Below, one piece after another: positions 30,548 to 42,092 of a DNA stretch of 64,000 bases. The stretch lies in the NCBI RefSeq assembly GCF_014647795.1, contig NZ_BMPW01000002.1, positions 372,001 to 436,000 on the forward strand, written 5' to 3'. Both the position numbers and the translations under genes were made by a program. The notes under the pieces were generated by a model. That model was given only the letters and a program-made list of their open reading frames with translations, did not search any database and was not told the origin of the DNA. Numbering within the stretch: position 1 is the stretch's first letter; every line of letters starts with the position of its first letter. The stretch comes from Actinoplanes campanulatus. Its GTDB lineage: Bacteria > Actinomycetota > Actinomycetes > Mycobacteriales > Micromonosporaceae.

Positions 30548-33500
30548 GTGGGGATCAGTGTCGGCGTGCTGGGGCCGGTGGAGCTGCGGCGGGACGAGGT
30601 GGTGGTTCCGCTTGCGGGGACGCCTCAGCGGGTGCTGCTGGCGCGGCTTGCGCTAACCGGTGGGCGGTCCGTTCCGGTGGCTGAGCTGATCGAGGCGCTG
30701 TGGGAGGGCGAGCCGCCGGACAACGCGATGGGGAACCTGCACAGCTACGTGTCGCGGCTGCGGCGGTGCACGGGTGGGGAGGCTCTTCGGCGGGAACCTG
30801 GTGGGTACCGGCTGGACCTTCCCGACGGCGCGGTGGATGCCGAGCGGGCGGAGCGGCTGGCCGCGACCGCGCGTGGGCAGGAGTCGGCGGCCGCGGCGGT
30901 GACGCTCGGTGAGGCTCTGGCCCTGTGGCGGGGGGATCCGCTGTCGGATGTGGCGGACCGGATGGCGTTCGCACCGGAGGTGGCCCGGCTCGGCGAGCTG
31001 CGGCGGCATCTGCGGGAGGAATGGCTCGACCGGCTGCTCGCATCCGGGGCGGCCGCGGAGGCACTGCCCGAGATCGAGGCGCTGGCCGTCGCCGAGCCGC
31101 TGCGGGAACGGGCGCAGTCGTTGCTGATGCGAGGGCTGCACGCCACCGGCCGGACACCGGAGGCGCTGGCTGTGGCACGTACCTATCGCGAGCGGATCGC
31201 CGATGAGCACGGCATCGATCCGTCACCCGTCATGGCCGAGTTGCAGCGGCGGATCCTCGCCGATGATCCCGGGCTGCGCGTGCCCGTCCGCTCCGGGCCG
31301 CTGGCGGCCGACCTGATCGGTGCACCCACCCGCCACAGTCCCGCCGCCGCGGACGCCTTCAGCCGCGACACCAAAGCCGCGGGTTCCTCGACGCCGTCTG
31401 TCGCTGCCGGGGATGCGTCTGTCGCTGCCGGGGGCGCGTTTGTCGCTGCCGAGGACGTATGGCGGTGTGGTGCTGAAGGGGTGGGTGTTGCGGGCGAGGG
31501 CGTGTGGTGGCGTGGTGCCGAAGGCGGGGGTGTCGTTGGCGAGGCTGGGCGCGGGGTGGTGGGCACCGCTGGCGACGCCGCGTTGGGCGGGGGTGGTCGG
31601 CGGCGGGTGGATCGGTTCTTCGGGCGGCGGGAGGAGATCGCCGCGGTGCGGGCCGCGCTTGCCAGCGGGGCGGTGACGACGCTCGTCGGGCCCGGTGGGG
31701 TGGGGAAGACGCGGATCGTGCGGGAGATGCTCGGCGGCGGGGAGCTGGTCGTCGAGCTGGCCGAGCGGTCCGTTCCGGAGGATGTGGCGGCAGCGGTCGC
31801 GGGGGCGCTCGGCATGCGTGCCGCGCCCCGGGGCGGGGTGGCGGCGCTGGCCGAGCGGCTCGGGTCGATGCCCGCCGTGCTCGTGCTGGACAACTGTGAG
31901 CACCTGCTGGATGCCGTGCGGGCGCTTGCCGGGGAGCTGGTGGCGCGCTGCCCGGGGCTGCGCGTGCTGGCCACCTCGCGGCACCGTCTGGAGGTGGCGG
32001 GGGAGCGGGTGCTGCGGATCGGGCCGCTTCCGGCGGACGATCAGGTGGCGCTCTTCTGCGATCGGGCCGCGCTTCTGCGCGCCGATTTCCCCGACGATTC
32101 CCGTACGCGTGAGCTCGCCGCCGAGATCTGCGGCCTGGTCGACGGGTTGCCGCTGGCGGTGGAACTGGCCGCCCGGCGGGAGTCGGTCTTCGGGCTGGCG
32201 CATCTGCGGGACCGGCTCGGCGCCGGGCTGAACGTGCTGGAACCGGCCCGCGGCGGCGACCGGGCCACCGCGGTGTCGGCGACCGTCGAGTGGTCCTACC
32301 GGCTGCTCGACCCGGCCTCGCAGCGGCTGCTCGACCGGCTCGCGGTGTGCCGGGGCGGCTTCGGGCTGGACGCTCTGCCGTACTTCCAGGAGGATGCCGA
32401 GCCGCTGCTGGCCGAACTGGTCGACGCCTCGCTGGTGGTCGCCGATCCGCCGCGCTACCGGCTGCTGGAGACGGTACGGCACGTCGGGCTGGGCCACCTC
32501 GGTCCGGACGGCGAGCGGCAGGCGCGGGACGCCCACGCCCGGTGGATGCTGGCGACCGCCGCGGAGCTCGTGGACGGCGCCCGGCGGCGGGACCCGCGCA
32601 CCTATCCGGCGATGCGCCGCGAGCTGCCCAACCTTCAGGAGGCCCTCGCCTGGCTGGGCGCCGGTGACGACGGCGCCCGGATGGCCGCCATGCTCGCGGT
32701 GATCGGCTCCGACTCCCCGGATCCCGGTCTGACCGAGCAGTTGGCCCGGTGCGCGCCGGAGCGGGTGGAGACCGAGAGCGACGCGCTGCGGGCGGTCGCC
32801 GCCGGCACCGGCGAGTGGCTGCGCGGGCACCTGCCCGAGGCGGACCGGCTGCTCACCGCGGCGCTGGACCGGTTGCCGCGCGATCACCGGCTGCGCTGGG
32901 GCGCGCTGCTGATCCGGATCTCGAACGGGATGTTCGCCGGGCGGCCGGAGCCGGTCCGGCAGGACGCCGAGCGGATGGCCACCGACACGCACGCCCCGGA
33001 CTGGGCGCGGGCGACCGGCGTCTGCTGTTCGGCGCTGATGGACGCGTACGGCGGCGATCCGGCCGCCGGCACCCGATGGCTGGAGAGGTACGCCGGTGCG
33101 CTGGACACCGAGCATCTGGACGGGTTCGTCCCGTTCACCCGGGGCGAGCTGTCGGCGGGCGCCGACCCGGAGCGGGCGCTGGCCTGGTATGACCGGTCGA
33201 TCGCGGCCAGCGACCGGGCCAACCTGATCTACACGGGGCATGTCGCCCGGGTGGCGCGGGCCGCCGTGCTGATCCGGCTCGGCCGGACCCCGGAGGCGAT
33301 CGGCGCGTGCCGTGAGGTGCTCGCGGCGGTCCGGGCCGCGAACATGACCGCCCAGGTGTGGACCATGATCCGCCTCAGTGCCGAGCTGCTCGCCGGGCTG
33401 GGCGACACGGAGACCGCCGCGGCGTTGGTGGCGGCCGCCGACGACGACCCGATGGCCCCGGTCGTGATGGGCCCGGACCGGGACCGGATGGCCGGAATCC

Positions 33501-33628
33501 GCACTGCCGCCGCCACGGCGCCACCGTGCGGCGGCGGTGTGGCGGGAGCGGCCGAACTGGCCTCGGCGCGGCTCACCGCGTACGCCGAAGAAAGACGCAC
33601 GAAGCGCGCGGCGCTCCGCGAAGGCTGA
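30548..33628 (+). CDS. AfsR/SARP-family regulator with NB-ARC ATPase
   Basis: 1026 aa from GTG 30548. Domain order: OmpR-type winged HTH (1-90; GVLGPVELRRDEVVV), bacterial transcriptional activation domain BTAD (about 97-245), a Gly/Ala-rich linker (about 270-355), a P-loop NTPase starting at FFGRREEIAAV with Walker A GPGGVGKT (about 380) and Walker B VLVLDNCEHLL, then helical TPR-like repeats to the end. SARPs of this length (AfsR class) activate secondary-metabolite or stress genes by binding direct heptamer repeats. Three such heptamers with 11-bp spacing lie just upstream of the following methyltransferase gene. The linker carries a 21-bp tandem repeat. A biosynthetic cluster is not evident nearby. 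Confidence 0.9.
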   Translation: MGISVGVLGPVELRRDEVVVPLAGTPQRVLLARLALTGGRSVPVAELIEALWEGEPPDNAMGNLHSYVSRLRRCTGGEALRREPGGYRLDLPDGAVDAERAERLAATARGQESAAAAVTLGEALALWRGDPLSDVADRMAFAPEVARLGELRRHLREEWLDRLLASGAAAEALPEIEALAVAEPLRERAQSLLMRGLHATGRTPEALAVARTYRERIADEHGIDPSPVMAELQRRILADDPGLRVPVRSGPLAADLIGAPTRHSPAAADAFSRDTKAAGSSTPSVAAGDASVAAGGAFVAAEDVWRCGAEGVGVAGEGVWWRGAEGGGVVGEAGRGVVGTAGDAALGGGGRRRVDRFFGRREEIAAVRAALASGAVTTLVGPGGVGKTRIVREMLGGGELVVELAERSVPEDVAAAVAGALGMRAAPRGGVAALAERLGSMPAVLVLDNCEHLLDAVRALAGELVARCPGLRVLATSRHRLEVAGERVLRIGPLPADDQVALFCDRAALLRADFPDDSRTRELAAEICGLVDGLPLAVELAARRESVFGLAHLRDRLGAGLNVLEPARGGDRATAVSATVEWSYRLLDPASQRLLDRLAVCRGGFGLDALPYFQEDAEPLLAELVDASLVVADPPRYRLLETVRHVGLGHLGPDGERQARDAHARWMLATAAELVDGARRRDPRTYPAMRRELPNLQEALAWLGAGDDGARMAAMLAVIGSDSPDPGLTEQLARCAPERVETESDALRAVAAGTGEWLRGHLPEADRLLTAALDRLPRDHRLRWGALLIRISNGMFAGRPEPVRQDAERMATDTHAPDWARATGVCCSALMDAYGGDPAAGTRWLERYAGALDTEHLDGFVPFTRGELSAGADPERALAWYDRSIAASDRANLIYTGHVARVARAAVLIRLGRTPEAIGACREVLAAVRAANMTAQVWTMIRLSAELLAGLGDTETAAALVAAADDDPMAPVVMGPDRDRMAGIRTAAATAPPCGGGVAGAAELASARLTAYAEERRTKRAALREG
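31397..31459. repeat. 21-bp tandem repeat in the SARP linker
   Basis: Units begin at 31397, 31418 and 31439 (TCTGTCGCTGCCGGGGATGCG and two variants), adding seven-residue SVAAGDA-type blocks between the DNA-binding/BTAD part and the ATPase. The G-rich stretch after it (to about 31600) shows further degenerate repetition. Confidence 0.8.
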
Positions 33629-33674
33629 GTGAACCGGGCGCGCGGCTCCCCGCGAAGGGGGTGAGACAGCGGGC

Positions 33675-33703
33675 GGCAAGGTTGCCGCAAGTGGGTGGCA
33701 AGG
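33675..33703 (+). promoter_or_regulatory. Possible SARP operator: three heptamers at 11-bp steps
   Basis: GGCAAGG (33675-33681), CGCAAGT (33686-33692) and GGCAAGG (33697-33703) are spaced exactly 11 bp start to start. SARP activators recognise direct heptamer repeats on one face of the helix with this spacing. The block lies between the SARP gene and the methyltransferase start at 33725. The distance to the start is short, so a leader of only a few bases would result. Confidence 0.5.
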
Positions 33704-33724
33704 GGCGGCGCGCACGGTGGAGGC

Positions 33725-34810
33725 ATGACTGAGACACAGCAGACTCCGACCATCGACGAGGCGCGCGTGGAAGCCTTCGTCGGACAGTTGATCACCGATT
33801 TCGCCGGGGCCGCCAGCACCGCGATGACCGTGCTGGGGGACCGGCTGGGGCTGTTCCGGGCGCTGACCGGCGCCGGACCGGTGACCGCGGCCGACCTGGC
33901 CGCGCGCACCGGGCTCAACCCGCGCCTGGTCACCGAGTGGCTGCACCAGATGGCCGTCTCCGGCTACCTGACGGTTGTCGACGGGGACCGGTTCGAGTTG
34001 CCGCTCGAGCACGCGCCGGCGCTGTCGGTGGTCGACTCCCCGGTGCACGTGGTGGCGGCCGGCGAGATCATCACCGGGTACTTCCTGTCGCTGGAGCGCC
34101 TGGAGACGGCGTTCCGGGGCGACGGCGGGCTGTCCGGCGACGAGGTGCCGGGGTGCATCTACCACGGGATCGAGCGGTACTTCCGGACCGCGTACGTCAA
34201 CCAGCTCGCGCAGGACTGGTTCCCGGCCGTGCCGGGGCTGGTCGAGAAGCTGGAGGCGGGCGCCCGGGTGGCCGACGTCGGTTGCGGCCACGGGTACGCC
34301 GACCTGCTGATCGGGCGCACCTGGCCGAACTCCCGGGTGACCGGATTCGACCTGCACGCCCCGTCGATCGCCACCGCTCGGGCCCGGGCCATCGAGGCGG
34401 GCAGCCCGGCGAACGTCGCCTTTCACGTCGCCGACTCGGCCGCGATCAGCGGTTACGGCCCGTTCGACGTGGTGGTCTTCTTCGACGCGCTGCACGACCT
34501 GGGCGACCCGGTGTCGGCGCTGAAGGCGGCATACGAGGCGCTCGCGCCGGGTGGCGTCGTGGTGGCCGTGGAGCCGTGGTCGGCCGACGACTGGACGTCC
34601 ACGATCGGGATGCCGATCACCAGGATCGGCTACGCGTCGTCGGCCGCCCTGTGCACGCCCGGTTCGCTGAGCCAGCCGGGCGCCCACGGTCTGGGCACGC
34701 TGGGCGGCCCGGCCAAGCGGCTGGAACTGCTCGCCGGCGCCGGGTTCAGCGACCCGGTCCTGGCCGCCGACACCGGGTTCAACCTGGTGGTGGCCGCTAC
34801 GAAGAGCTGA
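33725..34810 (+). CDS. SAM-dependent methyltransferase with N-terminal winged helix
   Basis: 361 aa from ATG 33725. An N-terminal winged-helix dimerisation domain (VLGDRLGLFRALTGAGPVTA, then DLAARTGLNPRLVTEWLHQM) is followed by a Rossmann methyltransferase: motif I VADVGCGHGYADLLIG (about 180-195), acidic motif II FDLHAPS, and motif DVVVFFDALHDLGDP (about 255-269). The layout matches Rv2258c-like and O-methyltransferase-like enzymes acting on small molecules. It lies 96 nt after the SARP gene behind possible SARP heptamers, so it may be a target of that regulator. The last 14 nt overlap the 3' end of the convergent kinase gene. Substrate unknown. Confidence 0.87.
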   Translation: MTETQQTPTIDEARVEAFVGQLITDFAGAASTAMTVLGDRLGLFRALTGAGPVTAADLAARTGLNPRLVTEWLHQMAVSGYLTVVDGDRFELPLEHAPALSVVDSPVHVVAAGEIITGYFLSLERLETAFRGDGGLSGDEVPGCIYHGIERYFRTAYVNQLAQDWFPAVPGLVEKLEAGARVADVGCGHGYADLLIGRTWPNSRVTGFDLHAPSIATARARAIEAGSPANVAFHVADSAAISGYGPFDVVVFFDALHDLGDPVSALKAAYEALAPGGVVVAVEPWSADDWTSTIGMPITRIGYASSAALCTPGSLSQPGAHGLGTLGGPAKRLELLAGAGFSDPVLAADTGFNLVVAATKS

Positions 34811-36818
34811 CGCCGGCGCCCAGGGCGGTGCGTACGGTGCTGACCAGCTTCTCCCGGTCGAACGGCTTGGCCAGGATCGTCGACCCCGGCTCCAGGTTGT
34901 TGCCCTGGTCGTCGAAGAGCGATTCGGCGTACCCGGAGACGAAGACGACGCAGAGGCCGGGCCGTCGCCCGGCGGCGATGCGGGCCAGCTGGCGGCCGTT
35001 CATGCCGGGCATCACCACGTCGGTGACCAGGGCCGCGACCTCGCCGCCGTGCCGTTCCAGCAGGCGCAGCGCCTCACCCGCGTCGGGTGCCGTGAGCACC
35101 CGGTACCCGGCGCCGCTGAGGATCCGGGCGGTCACCTGGAGCACCGCCTCCTCGTCGTCGACCAGCAGCAGCGTCTCGCCGCCGGCCGGGTCCTGCTGTG
35201 CGGTCTTCGGCGGCGGGACCGCCGGGGTGGCGCCGGCCATGGCGGGCAGGGTGAAGGTGACGGTGGTGCCCTGCCCGACCCGGGACTCGATGGTGAGCTG
35301 ACCGCCGGCCTGGCTGACGATGCCGTGCGCGGTGGACAGGCCCAGCCCGACCGTGCCGGTGGTCGACTTGGTGCTGAAGAACGGCTCGCAGCAGCGTTCG
35401 AGGACCTCGGAGCCCATGCCGGTGCCGGTGTCGCGGACCTCGACCGCCACCCGGGCGTCCTGAGCGGACGTGGTGATCGTGACGGCGCCGCCCTCCGGCA
35501 TCGCCTCGGCGCTGTTGCGGACCAGGTTGTGCAGGACCTGGGTGAGCTGCGCCGCGTCGGCCTTGACGGTGGGCAGCCCGGTGCCGAGGTCCAGCCGCAG
35601 GACGGTGCCCGGTCGGGCGGCGGCCCGCAGCGACGTCTCGCATTCGCGCAGCAGCGCGTTCATGTCCAGCACGGTGGGCTGGTTGACCTCGCGCCGGCCG
35701 AAGGCGAGCAGTTGCTGGGTGAGGCCCTGGGCGCGTTCGCCGCCCTTGACCACCTGGGCCAGGTCGTCGATCAGGCTTTCCGCGGTGTCCGCCGGGATGC
35801 TGCCGTCGTCGCGGCCGTCGTTGATCGACTCGATGGCGAGGTTCACGTAGCCGAGGATCGCGCCAAGGATGTTGTTGAAGTCGTGCGCCGTGCCGCCGGC
35901 CATCCGGCGCAGGGCGTGCAGGCGTTCGGCGTCGCGGGTCCGGGCCTCGTCCTGCCGCCGCTCGGTCTCCTCCCGTAGCCGCTCCTCGGCCAGGGCCACG
36001 TCGGTGACGTCGTCGACCATCAGCACGCCGCCGGTCAGGCCGTCCTCCCCGTCGTGGATCTGCCGCAGGTGCACCCGCAACGAGAGGACCTCGCCGTCCG
36101 GCCGGGTGATCCGGTGGGTGAACCGCAGTTCGGTGTCGGGGCCCGCGCCGTGCAGCAACCGCAGGGCGGCGTCCTGCGCGGGCCGGTCCAGGCAGGCCAG
36201 CCAGCCATGCCCGAGGAGACGGTCCATCGGGGTCTGGAGGATCTCGGCGAAACGCGGGTTCACGTAGTCGGCGTGACCGTGCCGGTCGAGGATGCCGATG
36301 CCGACCGGGGAGGCCACCGCCATCGCCTCGAACCGGCGCTCGGTGTCGTGCAGCGCCCGTACCTTCTCGATCAGTTTGGCGTTGACCGCGTGCAGGTGGG
36401 CCTGGGTGAAATCCTCGTTCGTGTCGAGGTCGACGGTGACCGGCCCGGCGGCCAGCGCGGACTCGATCGCGTCGAGCAGGGTGCCCGGGTCCTGGGAGCG
36501 CAGCACCACCTGGCTCACGCCGCACGCCTCGGCCAGCGGCCGGGTCTCCGGCTCCAGGTAGTTGGCGGTGTAGAAGATGACCGGTGCGGAGGCGGCCTCG
36601 CGGTCCGGGTCGGCGCGGAGGCGGTGGACCAGTTCCAGGCCGTCGATGCCGGGCATCAGCACGTCGGAGACGACCACGTCGGGGTGGTGGGCGTGGGCGA
36701 GCCGGAGCGCGTCGGCGCCGTCCTTCGCCTCGATGACCTCATGACCCCGGAAGCCGAGCAGTAGGCGCACGATGTCCCGGTTGGCGGCCACGTCGTCGAC
36801 GACCATCACTGTCGCCAC
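34797..36818 (-). CDS. Hybrid histidine kinase (REC-PAS-HisKA-HATPase-REC)
   Basis: 673 aa from ATG 36818. A receiver domain opens the protein (VVDDVAANRD, phospho-Asp52 in SDVLMPG), then PAS (about 165-285), a HisKA helix with the variant GGTAHDFNNILG (His near 308, the NtrB/HWE-like HDFNN type), HATPase (VRNSAEAM, then VRDTGTGMG and TVGLGLSTAHG) and a second receiver (LLLVDDEEAV, Asp in TDVVMPGM). No membrane helix. The two receivers bracketing a kinase suggest a phosphorelay input and output. It is divergent from a second hybrid kinase and shares its promoter region, so the two may form one pathway. C-terminal end overlaps the methyltransferase by 14 nt. Confidence 0.92.
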   Translation of the reverse strand: MATVMVVDDVAANRDIVRLLLGFRGHEVIEAKDGADALRLAHAHHPDVVVSDVLMPGIDGLELVHRLRADPDREAASAPVIFYTANYLEPETRPLAEACGVSQVVLRSQDPGTLLDAIESALAAGPVTVDLDTNEDFTQAHLHAVNAKLIEKVRALHDTERRFEAMAVASPVGIGILDRHGHADYVNPRFAEILQTPMDRLLGHGWLACLDRPAQDAALRLLHGAGPDTELRFTHRITRPDGEVLSLRVHLRQIHDGEDGLTGGVLMVDDVTDVALAEERLREETERRQDEARTRDAERLHALRRMAGGTAHDFNNILGAILGYVNLAIESINDGRDDGSIPADTAESLIDDLAQVVKGGERAQGLTQQLLAFGRREVNQPTVLDMNALLRECETSLRAAARPGTVLRLDLGTGLPTVKADAAQLTQVLHNLVRNSAEAMPEGGAVTITTSAQDARVAVEVRDTGTGMGSEVLERCCEPFFSTKSTTGTVGLGLSTAHGIVSQAGGQLTIESRVGQGTTVTFTLPAMAGATPAVPPPKTAQQDPAGGETLLLVDDEEAVLQVTARILSGAGYRVLTAPDAGEALRLLERHGGEVAALVTDVVMPGMNGRQLARIAAGRRPGLCVVFVSGYAESLFDDQGNNLEPGSTILAKPFDREKLVSTVRTALGAGVSSS

Positions 36819-36924
36819 GGCGGCTCCCTCGAGAAGAGAAGCGTTTGATCAGGATATGTCCGTAATAAAGGTTAAAGCATGTACGTTGATACTGAAACAG
36901 ATTCGAATCTTCGGGGGTGCTGCC
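36819..36924. promoter_or_regulatory. AT-rich divergent promoter region of the two hybrid kinases
   Basis: The interval 36835-36905 is visibly poorer in G+C than anything around it (TTGATC at 36845, GTAATAAAGGTTAAAGC, TTGATACTGAAAC). It separates the start of the minus-strand kinase (36818) from the chosen GTG (36925) of the plus-strand kinase. Exact -10 boxes could not be fixed. Confidence 0.5.
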
Positions 36925-40086
<3,162 letters not shown>

Positions 40087-41058
40087 TCAGGCGCCGACGC
40101 GCTCCCGGCGGTCGGCGTAGAGGCTGGTCACGGTCACGGCGGCCAGGGTCAGGCCGATGACGGCGAGCGACGCGTCGGTCGGGATGTCCGGCACGCCCGG
40201 CCAGACACCGTGCGCCCAGTGCAGCACCAGCTTCACGCCGATGAAGGCGAGGATGACCGCGAGCCCGTAGTTGAGGTGCCGAAGCCGGTCCAGGACGTTG
40301 TGCAGCACGAAATACAGCGCCCGCAGGCCGAGCAGGGCGAACGCGTTCGTCGCGAACACCAGGTACGGGTCCTCGGTCACGCCGTAGACGGCCGGCACCG
40401 AATCGACCGCGAAGACCAGATCGGTCATGAAGACGGCCACCACCACGAGCGCCAGCGGGGTGAGCGCGCGCCGGCCCCGCTCCACCACGGTCAGCCGGCC
40501 GCCGTGGTAGCCACCGGTCACCGGCATGAGCCGACGCATCAGCCGTACGCTGCGCATGTTGTCGATGTCGACCCGGTACTCCTCGTGGCGCATCGCCTCC
40601 CGGAACACCTTCACCGCGGTCGCCAGCAGCACCGCCCCGAACAGCAGGAACGCCCACGCCCCGCTGCGCAGCACGACGGCGCCGGCCGCGATGAAGACGG
40701 CCCGCAGCACCAGGGCGCCGGCGATCCCGTACAGCAGCACCCGCTGCGCCAGGCGTGGAGGCACCGCGAACGCCGCCAGCAGCAGCATGAAGACGAACAG
40801 GTTGTCGACCGACAGCGACTTCTCCACCACGTAACCGGTGAAGAACTCCACGGCCGGGCGCTGTCCGTACACCTGCCAGAGAAGGACCCCGAACACGGCC
40901 GGAAGCGCGAGATAGAAGAGTGACCAGCCGACCGCCTCGCGCATCCCCACGTCGTGGGGGCGATGGGTGATCGCGAAATCGGCGATGAGCAGGCCGATCA
41001 GAACGGCGACGCTGATCGCCCAGAGCTGCGGAGACGCGATGGACGGAAGATCGAGCAT
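40087..41058 (-). CDS. TerC-family (Alx-like) Mn2+ exporter
   Basis: 323 aa from ATG 41058, with GAGGGGG upstream; an ATG eight codons earlier lies inside the riboswitch platform and is rejected. Nine or so membrane helices are visible. The two acidic motifs of the family are YVVEKSLSVDNLFVFML (about 83-99) and VFMTDLVFAVDSVPAVYG (about 213-230), whose Glu/Asp residues form the metal path. Alx/MntP-type and TerC proteins of this branch export manganese and protect exoenzymes from mismetallation. A yybP-ykoY riboswitch leader supports the Mn2+ assignment independently. Confidence 0.92.
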   Translation of the reverse strand: MLDLPSIASPQLWAISVAVLIGLLIADFAITHRPHDVGMREAVGWSLFYLALPAVFGVLLWQVYGQRPAVEFFTGYVVEKSLSVDNLFVFMLLLAAFAVPPRLAQRVLLYGIAGALVLRAVFIAAGAVVLRSGAWAFLLFGAVLLATAVKVFREAMRHEEYRVDIDNMRSVRLMRRLMPVTGGYHGGRLTVVERGRRALTPLALVVVAVFMTDLVFAVDSVPAVYGVTEDPYLVFATNAFALLGLRALYFVLHNVLDRLRHLNYGLAVILAFIGVKLVLHWAHGVWPGVPDIPTDASLAVIGLTLAAVTVTSLYADRRERVGA

Positions 41059-41065
41059 GGGGCCC

Positions 41066-41191
41066 CCTCGGACACGTGTCATCGTCCGAGGTCTCCCTCA
41101 CCCGCCGCACCTGCACGCCGGGCGAACGCACGAGGGCACTTCCGCGTGCCCGTGGTGACCGCCACGCTCTCGTGGAGGTACTCCCCTCGGG
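41066..41191 (-). promoter_or_regulatory. yybP-ykoY manganese riboswitch with SD-sequestering helix
   Basis: On the minus strand the leader starts CCGAGG (41190-41185), merging with the class signature GGGGAGTA (41186-41179), and closes with GAGACC (41095-41090) followed by CTCGG, so P1 pairs CCGAGG with CCTCGG. The middle holds two further helical arms. Directly after the aptamer, CCTCGGAC (41091-41084) can instead pair with GTCCGAGG (41073-41066), whose 3' part leads into the GAGGGGG ribosome site of TerC. P1 and this helix use the same strand, so Mn2+ binding should free the ribosome site. Signatures are remembered from the family, and pairing is seen directly. Confidence 0.85.
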
Positions 41192-41329
41192 GGCAGCATA
41201 GGCAGACCCGGCCCGGCACACCAGGCCAACCGTGGATTCCGCCGAATCGGTTGACGGCCGCCGCCACCGGAGGGACGGTGGGATTCCGGCTGCTCATCGC
41301 AGTCGCCGGCGGCCCCGAGGAGGTCCGCG

Positions 41330-41446
41330 ATGTTCATCGAGATCGTGCTCGCCGGCCTGCTGATCCTCTGCATGCTGATCAGCATGGCCGCGCTGTCGTC
41401 ACCACATCACCGGCGGCGTCACCGCCACCGGCACCGGCACGGCTGA
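41330..41446 (+). CDS. 38-aa membrane peptide with His/Arg tail
   Basis: ATG 41330 with GAGGAGG (41317-41323) at ideal distance; stop TGA 41444-41446. The product has one hydrophobic helix (FIEIVLAGLLILCMLISMAA, about 2-21) and a tail SSPHHRRRHRHRHRHG. The tail, rich in alternating His and Arg, should lie in the cytoplasm by the positive-inside rule and could bind metal or nucleic acid. It sits upstream of the TerC riboswitch on the opposite strand, about 140 nt from the aptamer. Proximity to a Mn2+ exporter makes a metal link tempting, but this is inference. Confidence 0.65.
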   Translation: MFIEIVLAGLLILCMLISMAALSSPHHRRRHRHRHRHG

Positions 41447-41454
41447 CGCTTCCC

Positions 41455-42063
41455 TCAGATCAAGTCGCGCAGGGTCGCGGCGAAACGCGCGGGCGCGCGG
41501 AGATGCGGAAAACCGGGCCGTTTCGCGGCCCGCGCCGGGACCTCCCTCGAAAACCAGCACCGGTACGAGTCCCGCAGCCGCCGATCCCCGCGCGGCACCG
41601 CGAACTGGCGGTACGCCGCAGGCACCCCGGCCAGGTCGGCGCCGGCCCGGTGCTGCTCCGGGCTCTCCGGTGGCGCCGCGGCCGGCTCGTCGAAGGTCAG
41701 CACGGCCCGGGTCGCGTAGGCGGCCGCGAACGCCTCCGCCAGCAGCGCGCCCTCGCCCTGGCCGACCAGCACCGGGGCGCGGTGCAGCTCCAGGTCACGG
41801 ACCAGCACGGCCAGATCCCGGGCCAGCGCGTCCAGGTCGTTGTCGCCGCGGGCGGCGGACTGGCCGTGACCGGGGAGATCCACGGCGATGACACTGCACG
41901 GGCCGGTCAGCTCGGCCGCGACCGGCCACCAGATGGTGCGGTCGTAGAACAGGCCGTGCAACAGGACCACCGGGCGGCCGAAGCTGCCCCAACGGTCGTA
42001 GACCAGCAGATTCTTCGGAGTTCCGTAGGCGTGGGTGGTGCGGCGCGGGGGTTGAGGATGCAC
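41455..42063 (-). CDS. Alpha/beta-hydrolase fold protein lacking the nucleophile Ser
   Basis: 202 aa from GTG 42063. The fold is recognised by VVLLHGLFYDRTIWWPVA (oxyanion region, about 36-53), IAVDLPGHGQSA (about 63-74) and the nucleophile elbow VLVGQGEGALLA (about 98-109). The elbow should be G-x-S-x-G; here it reads G-Q-G-E-G, so the catalytic Ser is Gly. The cap and C-terminal part are short, and no clear catalytic His-containing loop is found (members are usually 260-290 aa). Either a pseudoenzyme or a decaying gene. It is divergent from an AraC regulator, which may control it. Confidence 0.65.
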   Translation of the reverse strand: MHPQPPRRTTHAYGTPKNLLVYDRWGSFGRPVVLLHGLFYDRTIWWPVAAELTGPCSVIAVDLPGHGQSAARGDNDLDALARDLAVLVRDLELHRAPVLVGQGEGALLAEAFAAAYATRAVLTFDEPAAAPPESPEQHRAGADLAGVPAAYRQFAVPRGDRRLRDSYRCWFSREVPARAAKRPGFPHLRAPARFAATLRDLI

Positions 42064-42092
42064 GGCGTGGGTCTTCCTGAATCGGGGGGAAC

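Noticed and set aside
31223-34687. 1154-codon open frame on the minus strand
   Set aside because: It covers the SARP ATPase and methyltransferase genes in antisense; product is Arg/His/Gly/Gln low complexity without domains.
26435-34810. Secondary-metabolite cluster formed by P450, SARP and methyltransferase
   Set aside because: No PKS, NRPS, terpene or RiPP core enzyme lies between them and nearly 3 kb of repeat-rich DNA separates the P450 from the SARP gene.
41059-41082. TerC start at ATG 41082
   Set aside because: That ATG lies in the loop of the riboswitch expression platform; ATG 41058 has the GAGGGGG site.
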